In this document: positions 23,945 through 35,814 of the stretch, piece by piece | How positions within the stretch are numbered: position 1 is the first letter of the stretch | How the letters are laid out: every line of letters starts with the position of its first letter | Origin: Paragyromitra xinjiangensis | Lineage: Eukaryota; Ascomycota; Pezizomycetes; Pezizales; Discinaceae | Length of the DNA stretch: 64,000 bases | Direction: 5' to 3' | Assembly (NCBI GenBank): GCA_038503065.1 | Contig: JBCAMK010000008.1 | Location: forward strand, 930,001 to 994,000 | Made by a program: the position numbers and the translations under genes | The notes under the pieces: generated by a model | Seen by the model: the letters and a program-made list of their open reading frames with translations, nothing else | What the model was told of the DNA's origin: nothing | Databases searched by the model: none

Positions 23945-26181
23945 TCATTTCTCGTTCGCTACCCGTTCAACACCAGCATCCCCACTCACTTCTTCCCCAC
24001 TCAAGCTTGCTTCCTCCACGCTTTCGACTTTTTTCTTATCGTTATTCACACTCTTCCATTCCATAACCCATCCAACCGCGAATCCCATTGCTGCCGCAAC
24101 CACAGGGAGGATAAAGGCTTTCTGAAGCGAGATACTATAAGCGTTTAGCACGGCTTTAAGGTCGTCGCCGAAGACGATGCGACGGATATTGGTAGCGCCA
24201 ACGCTGAGAATAGCCCGTGCATCTACATTATTTGTGTGCTTGGGGAGCTCGGCGATGAACTCATTAGTGAATACAGACTGGGTGATTGCAAGAGCGAGGG
24301 CTCTTTTCAGAGGAACAAAGTTAGTCCGGGAAACGTAAACCACTGAAAGGGAAGCTGTAGGGCAGTAAAAGGCTATGGATTAAAAGAACATACCCGCCAA
24401 ATTGCCCGAGAAAGACAGTGATAGCATTTCCGATAGGAACGTCGTCATCACTAGGGAATGTCAGCACTCAAATCCCAGCAACGAAGCCTAAAGTTAAGTA
24501 GACCTCAATACAACCGGAACGGCAGCGAATGGGAGCTGAAATCCCATCCCCACACCGAATCCAGCTAGAATTTGGAACCCTGCCCACTCTCCTGTCGTAG
24601 AGCTTATACCAAGTGTAGTTACCAAACCGGAGCCAATGGCAGAAATTATAGCTCCACCCCATATAAAAGGAAGCTTCAAACAATCAGTTATGTCTACTGA
24701 GTAGAGGGAGGGAGGTTAGAAAAAGTTTGAGCGCGACGCACATAGTAGCCGACCTTGGTGACAAGTCCACCTGAAAGGATAGATCCAAAGATAGTCAATA
24801 CAGTATATGGCGTGTTTCTAATACCACTCTGCGTCGCTGAGGCTCCTTGCACTGACTGGAAATAGAATGGTAGGAAATACGTATGCTATGGGAAACAATC
24901 ATTAGAACACGAGCCCATCGCCCTAACGCAGGGAGCGCTCACAGTATTGACAACAACTTCCATAAAGAAGAAATACCAAGCACCCCCAAGTATAGTTCGT
25001 TGGAAAAAGATTCTTGGTGGGATTGTGGCCTTCTCGCCCAGCTTCCATTGTATTACGCAGAAAATAGCCAGCAGAATGACAAAGCCAACTAGCAAACCAA
25101 TAATCGTAGGTGAACTCCAAGCTCTTGTAGAACCAGCCCACTGAAGCGCCAACAAGATGCAAACGACGGCACTGATGATGAAAGTAGCGCCGATGAAGTC
25201 CATCTCTTCGAGTTTCTTGCGAAGGGGCATATCTTCGCGTCCGGCTGCACCTTTGGGTGGGTTGAAAAAGAAAATATTTGAGAGTATCGAAGCTCCACCA
25301 ATAGGAAGATTTCTGAACGCTAGATTTTCCCTGGTTAGTGTAGTTCTTCCCGAATGGCAAAATTGTCTTAGGTTACTCGCATCCAAAAACACCATCTCCA
25401 AGAAACTTTGTCCGTCAAAACTCCCCCAAGCACGGGCCCAAAACAAGCAGAAATACCAAAAACGCTGGCAACCAAAGCAATATAAACTACTCTTTTGTTC
25501 AGTGGCACCGACAAACTGATAGCACTCAATGCACCTTGTAGGATCCCTGCGGCCCCCAGTCCAGCGATTGCACGACCAACTATGAGGGTCGGTGAATTCT
25601 TAGCGGCCGCACACAGAAGTGAACCAACTGGAGCTTTAGTGATTAGATATAATCAAGCAAAAGGTCAAAATTTTGCTCTCTCACCTTCAAAAATGGTCAT
25701 AGAAATTAGATAAGCCACTTTCCTATTGAATAGCTTGAAGATTTTACCGTACGACGGTTGAAAAGCAGTCAATGTCAATAGATATGCAGAGCCATACCAG
25801 CTTACATCTTCCATAGATGAGAACTCGCTAGTAATCTTGGGAATTGCGGTTGCTGGTCTAGTCAGCTACTGTATAGACTCCCCAGAGCTTCGCAAAATGG
25901 AAGAATGAAGTACCAATAATTGATGTATCTAATGCTACCAAAAAGTTACCCAGGATGAGGCCGATGCAGATCATAGTCAATTGCATTCCACCGGGATACT
26001 GGGTTGGAGTATCAATAGAACTAGCAGTCATCACCAAGTTCTTTTTTCCAAAATGTATGCCAGATTTTGTGTTTTCAGTTAGCGGGACAGCCAGAGCTGG
26101 TAAAACAATGTCATCCCAGGCTTCACGCCTGGGGCTGATAGGAAGACTCGAAGCAGGATGTGGGGTGCTTTCAGGAGACAT
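23945..26181 (-). CDS. MFS multidrug efflux transporter, DHA2 type
   Basis: Proton-driven efflux pump of the major facilitator superfamily, 14-TM drug:H+ antiporter type, at the plasma membrane. Eight exons: 26181-25914, 25852-25685, 25627-25381, 25312-24943, 24885-24742, 24673-24504, 24450-24394 and 24302-23945, giving 593 aa with no frame break. Family signatures: [14 protein letters not shown] in TM1, WYGSAYLLT in TM2, [10 protein letters not shown] as motif [13 protein letters not shown] in TM4, and the motif C region [12 protein letters not shown] followed by WRWCFWINLPIGG. The N-terminal 60 residues and the charged C-terminal tail are cytosolic. Intron 3 (25313-25380) uses a GC-AG splice pair. 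Similar proteins export mycotoxins or fungicides, but no biosynthetic partner lies beside it, so the substrate is unknown. Confidence 0.92.
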
Positions 26182-28674
26182 CGATTCTATTAAGATTCCA
26201 ATAAGTAAAATAGTGACCAGTGGTCAGTTGATGAAAGAAATGTAATCCTCTAAGTTTCGATCCTAATGATGGCAGGAAGAGAGAGAATTTCTTGTAGCCA
26301 CGAGGGTTGTAGGCACCGTGGGTTGCTGACCAAAAAGGAACCGCAACAATGGGCCACACCTCGGTTGTTACGCTGCTTGCTTCGGAGGCTGCACTACAGC
26401 CGCTGCAGTCAGCGAACTGAATCAGTATTGTCTCCCGTGCTAAATTTCCTATGGGAAGCTGCATTTCACTACTTTATTACCTTATTTCGGGGTCTTACAC
26501 TTCATACTATCTGTTATTGCTGGATTTGATCTGCGCGAAGGTGCATCATTCAATATCCAATCCTGTAATACCTGACCCTACAAAATTTACGCCTTGGAGG
26601 AAATAGATGAGGAGAGGCGACTAGCCGCCTAATCAGGTAGGTAGAGGTTATGTTAAGACTACCTTGATCGCGGAGAAAAGTCGATAAACGAAAGCTGGAA
26701 GCTAATGCTGCTGATAATATAAATGCCTTGCATCAGGCATGGGTTCATACTCTATCACTCGCTAAATAAAGTGTAAGCGCTTGTAACTGCTAGAGCAGAT
26801 CGAGCACCACACGCCAACTTTAATATACAGCCCCATAATTGATCCGGCAGTCGGGATCGCCTCTGCATGAGCATCTTCCTGAGTTTCAGCCGCAGCTATC
26901 CCGTATTCCGTATCTGCCCGTTTTTGGGTGCTAAGCAATTTGCCAAAGCAGCGTCAAGTTTGGTGGTGCCTCCCATAAATTGTTTTACAATTGGAGAGAG
27001 GGAGATTGCATTGTCCAAATTATCTTACCACGTTGCTGGAATTTTCGTTTCGTTTTGGGTGCTCGGCTGGATGGCCGGTATCATGCAGAGCATTCTATGC
27101 ATGGCACTGGAAGGCTGCGCCGCAATGGGAAGTTGGTTAGGAAGCGCCAGTACGCGCGTTGCATAGAGAGTTTTTGGGGACATAAAGTCATTTTGCCGTG
27201 CAAGGATCGCCATCGCTGATCGATATCATTGATACATGTAGTACTAGTGATGAGCAGGCAACATAATAAACCCTGCTTCAACCCCAAGAATTTTTCTTTT
27301 GTCGTTAAGATTCCTCGCAAGGCTGGATTAACTCCTTCACCTGGCTTTCAATTGGGTAAGCGATCTTCGGTGCTTGAGTCAGAGATATCAAGATAGAGTA
27401 TTCGTTCACACACTAGTTCTACTACGTGCACGTATACTATTAGGGGTAACCCCCCATTACGACACTACCCCGAGTAACCCTTGAGCAACTCGAGGCCAAT
27501 TATCTGCTTTCTAATGTTATCAACTAACTCAGTCATAAAATCAGAACTTCCGTCCTTTTGATTGAGCACGGCATCACAGGTCATGCATATACGATCATAC
27601 CCCAGCAAGCGATAGCGCGGGGGGTTTGCACATATTTTCTAACCCGGCCGCGGGCCGAAGATTAGACTTTTTGCATTGGATAGTGACAAAGACCCCGGCA
27701 TACTAACTAGAAGGAAGCACATAAATCCCACCTAATTATAGAGTATTTAGTGCAAGGTGTCTTCCTAACATATTCACCCTTTCAGGCGTCAGGGTTAATA
27801 AAAAGCTTGGTTTATGACTTTTGAACACAAATCGCAATACCAACCTACATCTATTTTGCAGAAATTCGCTCATTGTTTTGCGGCTTGACGCGACTCCTAA
27901 CTCTGTTCCCAGGTTGTCAAATGTGATGCGTGCAAACAGCTCTTTACCATATCAGGACCAAAAATATAGCTCTTTCGGTAATTACTAGCTATAGATTCCC
28001 TAATTTACCTCACGGGGCACCAAATTGGCTACACGACACTTTCATACATCTAATAAGCTATGAAAAGTAGCAACGCTATGCCTTTTTCAAAGCTGTGTGC
28101 TGCTGGACGCACGCGGAGGAAAAATCTCCAGCCAAATATTTCGTAACTATGTACATGTATCGATGGGGTTTCAATAGAATGGTCTAGCGATGCTGAATCA
28201 GTTTATTCAGGTTGTCGGCTTAGAAACGGTGCTCAATCTCCATTTAGTAGAGGGTTACTTGAGGTACTCTCCCCACTTCTCTCTCGCAGCTCTCTCTACT
28301 CTATGGATAACATAAAAGCTCCGTTATGCAGATATTAGGGAAACGGCTCTTGCATAGGGCCAACTCTGAGTGTATATGGGGATGGTAGATGATTAAGTCG
28401 ACAAATTCGGTTCCTGAAATATGATCTGGGCGAGCCTTGGTGAATTCTGTGGCATCGCATGATGGACCTAGATAGAAGGGCATAAAAGTCCTCATCCATT
28501 TATTCGTTCGAACCCTATCATAAATTCCGATATATGTACATTTCCATTACCCTAAACACCCCACGTATTCAAAACCCAGTACTCACGAAGCCCCATCCAG
28601 CAGGCTTAAAAGAAATATCATTAACACCCAATAAAGGAGACCATCCCACAAACCACAGCTGCATTAGCCCAGAC
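26182..28674. other. intergenic, gene-poor
   Basis: About 2.5 kb without a supportable gene, including the MFS promoter. Open frames such as 26867-27166 (+) and 26171-26464 (-) match nothing and lack splice support. No terminal repeats or transposase remnants recognised. Confidence 0.45.
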
Positions 28675-29950
28675 CTAAACTGGATTCCCTCTCCATTCCC
28701 CCTCTGCTACCTCTTCTTCCGTTCCCCTTTCAATAATACTACTCCTTGAGTCTACCGTGCTCATCGCAATACCATCAATATCATATTTCCCCACTTTTCC
28801 AACTTTCCTCCCGCTACCCCCGATTGTCCCTCCGCTTCCCGCTCCTGACAATTTCCCCTCCCTCGGGTATCCAGAAGATGGATCATCGCTATCGGAAAGC
28901 TTCGATCGCGACCCGCCACGCAGCGTACTGACCAGCAGCGGAAACGCCCGAGAGAAGAGCGGTTTCAGCCCTGGACCGCAGGCAGTCACCAACGCCAGCG
29001 TCTGTTCAAATAGCGCAGAGATAAAAATAGGCACGAAAGTCCACGAGAGATCAAAAGTATTAGAGTTCTCCGAAAGTTGACGAGATGTATAAGCAGCCTT
29101 ACAAGCAGCCGCAATACAAGCCAAACTACCCACCGCAAAGAGTCCAGAAACAATAATGCGTTGCCGTATCGGTAACCGTAACTTCCACACAAGTCGGATT
29201 GGAATCGTCAATATCGCGAAATCTAACAGAACTCCAACGACCCCCATGGCTACGCTGTTCTTCTGGATCGCAACTACCCTTGCTGCATTTGACATACACC
29301 CGCTGCTAACTAATTTCAAGAGGCTCCAGTTTTCGAACTCTGGCGCACACATGAAGATTGTGGGAAGCATAATTGCTGGCCAGTGAATGGCGTTTGCGAT
29401 TTGGACTGCGATGAGAGCGTAGCGGGATCTGATCTCTGTTTTGCCGGCGAGAGAGATTAAGAAGAAGAGGATACTCATTCGTGTGATGAAAAGTCCAGTG
29501 AGTTGTGTTATATTCGCAGCATATTGTACACGGTACCAGTTAGCGATTTCGGTGGGGGTGCAGTCGTAGACGTGTTTGCCGAGGCCAGCATTATGGGCTG
29601 CCCAGATGATGATGGCACAAGAGGACATGTGCGCAAGCTAAATGAAACTCTAGTTAGCATCTTTTGATACACTGAGTAGTTAATTTGGAGGAAATACTTA
29701 CGAAAGCGGGGATAATAAGCCAGTCATCCAGCTTGAAACTTCGAACTATAAACAGTCGAGAAGCTAGCCGCGGGAAAACCATAAACACTGAAAACACAAT
29801 ATTCAGGACTGCAAGTCCTACCACTGTCGGGCCGCGGTCGGGAGCAACATAGTTTGGGTTCCGATCTCGTGGAGGTACGAAGCCGGGTGGGAAGAAGACT
29901 CGCCAGACATCGGGGCTTTGGAGGAAAGTAGCGTAAGATGCTTCGGTCAT
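28675..29950 (-). CDS. PTH11-like 7-TM integral membrane protein
   Basis: Fungal rhodopsin-like/PTH11-related membrane protein. Two exons, 29950-29702 and 29637-28675, with a 64-bp intron that has a gctaac branch point; product 403 aa. Seven hydrophobic segments are visible, starting about residue 42 (VGLAVLNIVFSVFMV), then the family's RSFKLDDWLII motif before TM2, and ending with LSWTFVPIFISALFEQTLA. The C-terminal 80 residues are Gly/Ser-rich and cytosolic (RGGSRSKLSDSDD). There is no N-terminal CFEM domain, so it belongs to the non-CFEM group. Members are treated as G-protein-coupled-receptor-like sensors of surfaces or metabolites; the ligand is unknown. It lies in gene-poor DNA upstream of a P450. 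Confidence 0.88.
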
Positions 29951-31349
29951 TGCGATTTTTTTATTCTTACTTCTCGTTCCGGGGCGAGAGTTCTTCCAAA
30001 GGCCAATTTCCTCTTCCTCAAAAGCGGGGTGAGGTCAGCAGGCTTCACGGAAGCCGTAAGATTCTAGAGTTTATAAGAATTTGATGCTGAGAAGAGATTG
30101 GCCCACATGCATGACCATCACCATTGGCGATAACCCTGGAGGAGGCCGAGTTATATATTTAAGAGATCATCCCATCACTCTACTCCCGAAACATCTGCAG
30201 AAGCATCAAGATCACCACTCAGCATCCATGTCTCTGATTCCTCAGCCTTATGCTGCTTTATGCAAATAATATGGTGGGGTTCATTCATCTGTCCTGCCTC
30301 GTCTAGGACGGGACTGCTCTATAGCTAGTTTGAACTAGAATGGAAGTTGAATCAAGTTGTCGAAAGCTGCTCTTGTGCTAAAATACATGTACTATATTAT
30401 TATTCGAGCGAAGGGACCCTACAAGCGCTAACGCAAGGCCCACTGTGAGACCTGTGCATATCTACATGTACCTACTCTATGGGTAGCGATCAGTAGGTGA
30501 CCCTCCGTGGGGTAGAACCGATAAGTGGACGGTGGTGGTACTCTGGTGTTTACAGCGGTGGTCCCTCCGAGCGCTCGAGCGCCTACCCCAATAATTGATC
30601 CGCGGATCAAGCATTTGCTCGAGTCGATTCGGCTAAGAATCACAGCTGTACTACTCTAGTGCGTAATATTATTAATCCCCGCACGTGCATACTATAGACA
30701 AGCATTCTCGTGCGGAGAAGCTTACTGGTAGAGAAGCCAGAGAATCATTCCTGCGGGACGTTTGATGTATCTGTGCCAAGCCCCCTTGACCTTTTAAATA
30801 TATCCCCTGATTACCCGTGTTGCCCGAGATGCATGCGCTAAGCCTCAGCGCGCTTCGGAAAGTGCCGTTACCACCAAATCAGCCAAGGCTACCTAGGAAA
30901 CAAATGCTGTCGAGTGATGTGGGATGATCCTCCTCCTCCTGCCTCTGTAAGGGAACGAATAAGCAGCATTCAAATATCAATTCTCCGTGCCTTCATATAT
31001 ATACCTAAGACAACAATGCCTGAACAGCCGCCGAGTATCTCCAGGGTTACATGTGTATATAGACACGTAATTAGGAAGATACAGACGCCGTTTACATACC
31101 TTCTCTAATTGGGACACGTCTGCCCTATGCAACGGCGCTTACGAAGTGCCGTACAAGCCGACGAACAACGTGTTATTCAAGGGGCAGCCGTTTGAGTCTC
31201 GGTCGGTGCCTAGCTATCACAACCTCCTCCAAGCTCCATCTTCCACCCTCCACCCTCCGTTCTCCGTCCCCTCTATACTACCCCACATTCTGGAGCTATC
31301 TACCAGCCCACCTTCCCTCGCAAAACGTGGCTTCAAATAGCAACAAACA
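29951..31349. other. intergenic, divergent promoters
   Basis: Lies between the starts of the PTH11-like gene (-) and the P450 (+), so it should hold both promoters. A CT-rich stretch at 31220-31320 immediately precedes the P450 start. Nothing else recognised. Confidence 0.5.
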
Positions 31350-33385
31350 ATGGGGATTACCACTACTATCGTAGCGCTCAGTATAGGCACGTACGCATTC
31401 TGGTCGCTCAAAACTTTCATTACCAATGTCCAGCAAGCCCGTCGAATCGGGCTTCCGGTAATCCTGCAGCCTTTCCATACCATGAACCTCCTTTACCTCT
31501 TGACCTGTGTGTTTTACAAACCAATCATTGATCGGCTGCCATTCGGGCTGAGCGAATGGAAGTATCTGCATTTTTACTACATGGATTGGGCTTGCCAGAC
31601 CCGTGATGACCAATTCGAGGAGTATGGAAACTTAATTGTTACTTCGAGCCCTGGGGGGAATTGTCTTCATGTGGGGGATGCAGAGGTTGCCTCACAAGTG
31701 TTGACAAGGCGGGGAGACTTTCCTAAAGACATCAAATTCTATGGTAGCGCCCTGCCTTATTTATCTCCGGTAGATCTTCGTGCTAATCCTCAACGCAGCA
31801 TGGGTTCGTTTCTTCGGCGACTCAGTTTTAACGGTATACGCACAGACCACACTTTATCTTATCATATCAGTCGATCGCTAACCTACCATACTATCAGACG
31901 GAAGGTCCACAGTGGCGTCAACACCGCAAAATAACATCTCCTCCCTTCTCTGAGGCTGTCAACTCTGCTGTTTGGAAGATCACGCTCTCCAACGCTACCT
32001 CGGTTTTGTCTGCGTGGACATCTACCCCTAGTGCCAAGATCATCCGTGACGTGCGGTGTGTCTCGAGGAATGTCCTGTCATCAGCGGGGTTTGGTGTGAA
32101 AATGCCTTTCAGATCCGTAAATGACACATCATCCACGCTAGATAAAATTGAAGAACCAGCGGAAGATGATCCGCACTTTGGTACAATAGCCCCAAAAGGC
32201 CATACTCTGCCATATAGTGAAGCTATGGATTGGCTTCTCGACCACGTCTTGACCATCTTTGTTGTTCCTGCATGGCTGCAACGCCTCGGCCCAACAGCGT
32301 GGCGCCAAACTGCTATCGCTTACACCGACTCTGGTCTCTACCTATCTGAACTTCTTGAGCGTGAGCGGCTCCAATCCAAGTCATCTACCGGCAAAAAGAA
32401 TCTTCTCGGTGCACTCGTAGCAACAAGCGATTTAGCAGCTAGCGAGGATAAACTATCTGAGGATGATCTAATTGGAAATGTGTTCGTATTTGCTGTTGCG
32501 GGGCTTGAAACTACTGCAGGAACACTCCAATATGCATTGACCCATCTAGCACTGGAACAGGATATGCAGCAGTGGCTATGGGAAGAGTTAGATATTGCGT
32601 TGAGTGGTGAAAGTGAGGACCCTAGCGAGTGGGATTATGGAGTTGTGTGGCCGAAGTTGGTCGCACCAATGTGTGTTATTGTAAGCCTCCCATTTCCTGC
32701 TGTGATTATTGAGAAAGTTGCATATGCACGACATCCCGCACTCCGCATGGCATCACCAAGTGTCTCGTGTGACCTTTCTGCTCTTATGCAGTGACTAACA
32801 CATCTCGCCTGTTAGTATGAAACTCTGCGCCTCCACCCCACTTTCCAATCTCTCCCCAAATGGACCTCCACCTCCGCACAAACTCTAACCTACGGTGGCC
32901 ACACCATAACGCTTCCTCCAGACACCTCGGTTTTTATAACTCTTTCCTCGCTGCACCATAAGCGGGCTTACTGGGGTGACACGGCGCTACAATTCAGACC
33001 ACAAAAATGGGATGCCCGCCGCACAGGTCCTAACGAAGGATGGACCCTGACAGACCCTCTTACCGGCACATCTACTCCCACTACGCCACCCACGGACGAG
33101 GCAAAAGGCGCAGCGCCGTTCTGTCATCTCAGACAACCCGTAAAGGGAGCGTATCTCCCGTTCGCGGAGGGGTTTAGACAATGCCTTGGGAAGAATTTTG
33201 CGCTTGTAGAGATGAGTGCATTACTAGCAGTGCTGTTTAGAAGGCATACGTGTAAGGTTGCGTGCAGGGAGGGTGAAACGCAGGAGATGGCAGATGCGAG
33301 GGCAGAGAAGGTAATTAGGGAAAGTAGTAGTCGATTAACCGTTATGATGAGGGAGGAGGTGGAGTTGGTGTGGAAGAGGAGGTGA
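31350..33385 (+). CDS. cytochrome P450 monooxygenase
   Basis: Haem-thiolate monooxygenase anchored in the ER by an N-terminal helix (ITTTIVALSIGTYAFW). Four exons: 31350-31743, 31799-31833, 31898-32680 and 32816-33385, giving 593 aa. The 35-nt exon 2 is secure because it restores FFGDSVLTTEGPQWRQHRK, the conserved C-helix WxxxR region, between two introns with tgctaat and cgctaac branch points. I-helix AGLETT is canonical; ExxR is YETLR (E406, R409); the haem loop is PFAEGFRQCLGK with the iron-ligand Cys527. A Pro/Thr-rich insertion of about 40 residues lies before the haem loop, making it longer than average. Substrate unknown. A second P450 follows 2.4 kb downstream on the same strand but belongs to another family. 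Confidence 0.93.
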
Positions 33386-35814
33386 TCATTGGCCTCATGA
33401 GCTACCGAGGTAGTTGTCGGGCTTTTGGCGTTTTATGCCTACTTTTTTGGAGAAATACCAGCATAATTCATAAAATTAGTGTCTTTTAGTGAATTCTTTT
33501 CTCCTAAGCACAAACAAAACGAAACCGTGAATCTAATGTTGTAGGTCCCATAGCATCAACATTACACGTCGCTAAACATTAGAGCTGCTCTGCGTCATGG
33601 AATCCCACTCGAAAGCTCATCACGAACTAGCTCGTACCTAGCTCGTTCCAACACTCGGCAAACCATCCACTGCAAAGCATAACTAATAGAAGCTATGCAC
33701 AGCCATCTCCTAGAAGCTTTCTTTCACGCCAGGCGAGGATTATAGCCGCTTCCTACTTCAATTATGCTTCAATATTCGGGGTTTCTTGACTTTCGCAACT
33801 GCCTGAATAGGTAATCCCGAATACAGACCCATTTTCAACTCTAGGCCAAAAACTGGGGGCGGAGCTTCAATACCACAAGTACCGAATAGATAACTACACA
33901 TATTTAATTGCTACTGCAAGGTAGTATGAAAAGCCCAGGGCATAAATTATCATTGATAGTGATATATGATCGTCCGGCAGCAAATCTCGCGTGCTCGGCG
34001 ATCAAACGCAAACCCATCCCCTAAACCAAGTTTCAGCATCGCGTATTCAGCCTCCGGACATTCTAGGCAGCTAAATTGAGTTTTTAATGCAATATCCCGA
34101 GACTACTGCGACATGCTCGCTATTGCCCAAGGCAATTACATGCATACCACCAAGGATACTTGCGTCAAGCTTAAACAATTAAGCCATTGTACATTAGGTC
34201 GCAGCGAAAGCCGATGCAGGAAATGATTCCGATGTTCCTCTTTGACGCCCGGGAAATGTTGATCCTAGAGGCATTTTATGCCAAGCATTTCAAATCGGAC
34301 CAACACCCCCCTCCTGCTGTCAACTGTCTCTAAGTCTAACTTTGTTCAGAACGTATGGAAGGGTTTCCCCTGAATGAGGAATCAGTGAGCAAGCAAGCGA
34401 TGCCTTACTATCTACTAGAGAATCAACCTGTATAACGTTAAATCGCCGCGCGCCTTAATAGTCCTAGTTCTTAGCCTCGGCTGCGTCTTGGTCGTACACC
34501 TAAAATGTAGATTGCGTGAAGCCCAAATCGTCTTTGTGTCCCAGGCCTAAGGGGAGCAAAACCTCAGCCTGCAGGTCGTTTATTTTAAGTGATTTCGCTA
34601 ACAAAGGTACAGTCACATCTTGACCCCACGCTACCTATTTCAGCTCCCATGACAACATAGACACATTACCGAGCTAAATTTCTACTATCAACAAGTGCCA
34701 ATATCGTGGGCTATAGCAACGAGCAATCATCACTAAAAGAACAAATGGAGATTAACTTCGTATCTCTAACCTACATGTAACTGTGGGTCAAGTGTGGCTG
34801 CGAAAGTACCCGAATTTGGACTTAAATATAGAAATATGATCGGCGTGGGTATCTCGACCTTCCAGGTTATCCTAGATAAATTGCATATCTAATTGCATAA
34901 GTCCACGTAACAACAAGCTGCGCATCTTTCACAAGCTTCCTGCGTAAATCCCCCGAGTTTCTACCCCACACTCGGCCCCTAGGCCGGAAAACCTGATGGA
35001 TAAACGAAGCAGCGCCACCCCGCCCTACAGCAGCATTCTTGTCATCAACCGATCCACCAGCATCAAGCCGCATCCTTTGCAGTACAGTAATATATGCAAC
35101 ATAAGCGCCCGTGAAACGTACTAGCTGAAAAAGGCAGTTCTTACTCTGGTGCCTGGAGCTTCGTGAAGTTCTGGAACTCTTCGATCCGACTGGAGGTTTC
35201 CTGGGAACCAACTAGCTCGAAGCAGCAGAGCCGCAGGAACCGGCTATATGCCGTTGTTAGAAACTGATTCCCGACTTTGATATTGGGGCGATGATATTAC
35301 AGTGACAATCAATCACATTATTTTCAATCTGGCTGCGACCTTCCAACCCCTCCAGTGACAAACCCCGTTTACGGGATTTTAAGACACTAGTAAGCTAGAC
35401 TATACTACAGAGCCGCCAATACCCTAGGGGTTTTCGTCTAGAGACGACTGCCTACTCGGTTTTTTTCGTCCGTTCTTCCGAGCTTGGCCATACCCATAGA
35501 TCCTCAGAGCTAGTACTAACTTTTGGATGAGTTATCATCTTACCTGCATACATAGCCGCCCCCAAAATATATTTTGTCCTAGCATGATGAACGAAAACCT
35601 TATCAGTCAGAAGCAAATATCGATGTATAGTAGGATTTCTAATGGTATAGAATTAGAGGATTTTGAGTATAAAAGAGCAGCCAACCAAGCTCCTCTACTG
35701 GTTGTACCTAAAGCTCCAGTCACTATTATATAGCTATCGAGCTAGCCCCACTCCGAAACCTAAAACCATTAGAATCTTATCACACTGCTGCTTACATAGA
35801 AGCAATCTTTCGGA
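33386..35814. other. intergenic, nothing recognised
   Basis: About 2.4 kb between two P450 genes. The only longer frame (34867-35211, -) is unrecognised and unsupported. No transposon ends or backbone-enzyme remnants seen. Confidence 0.45.
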
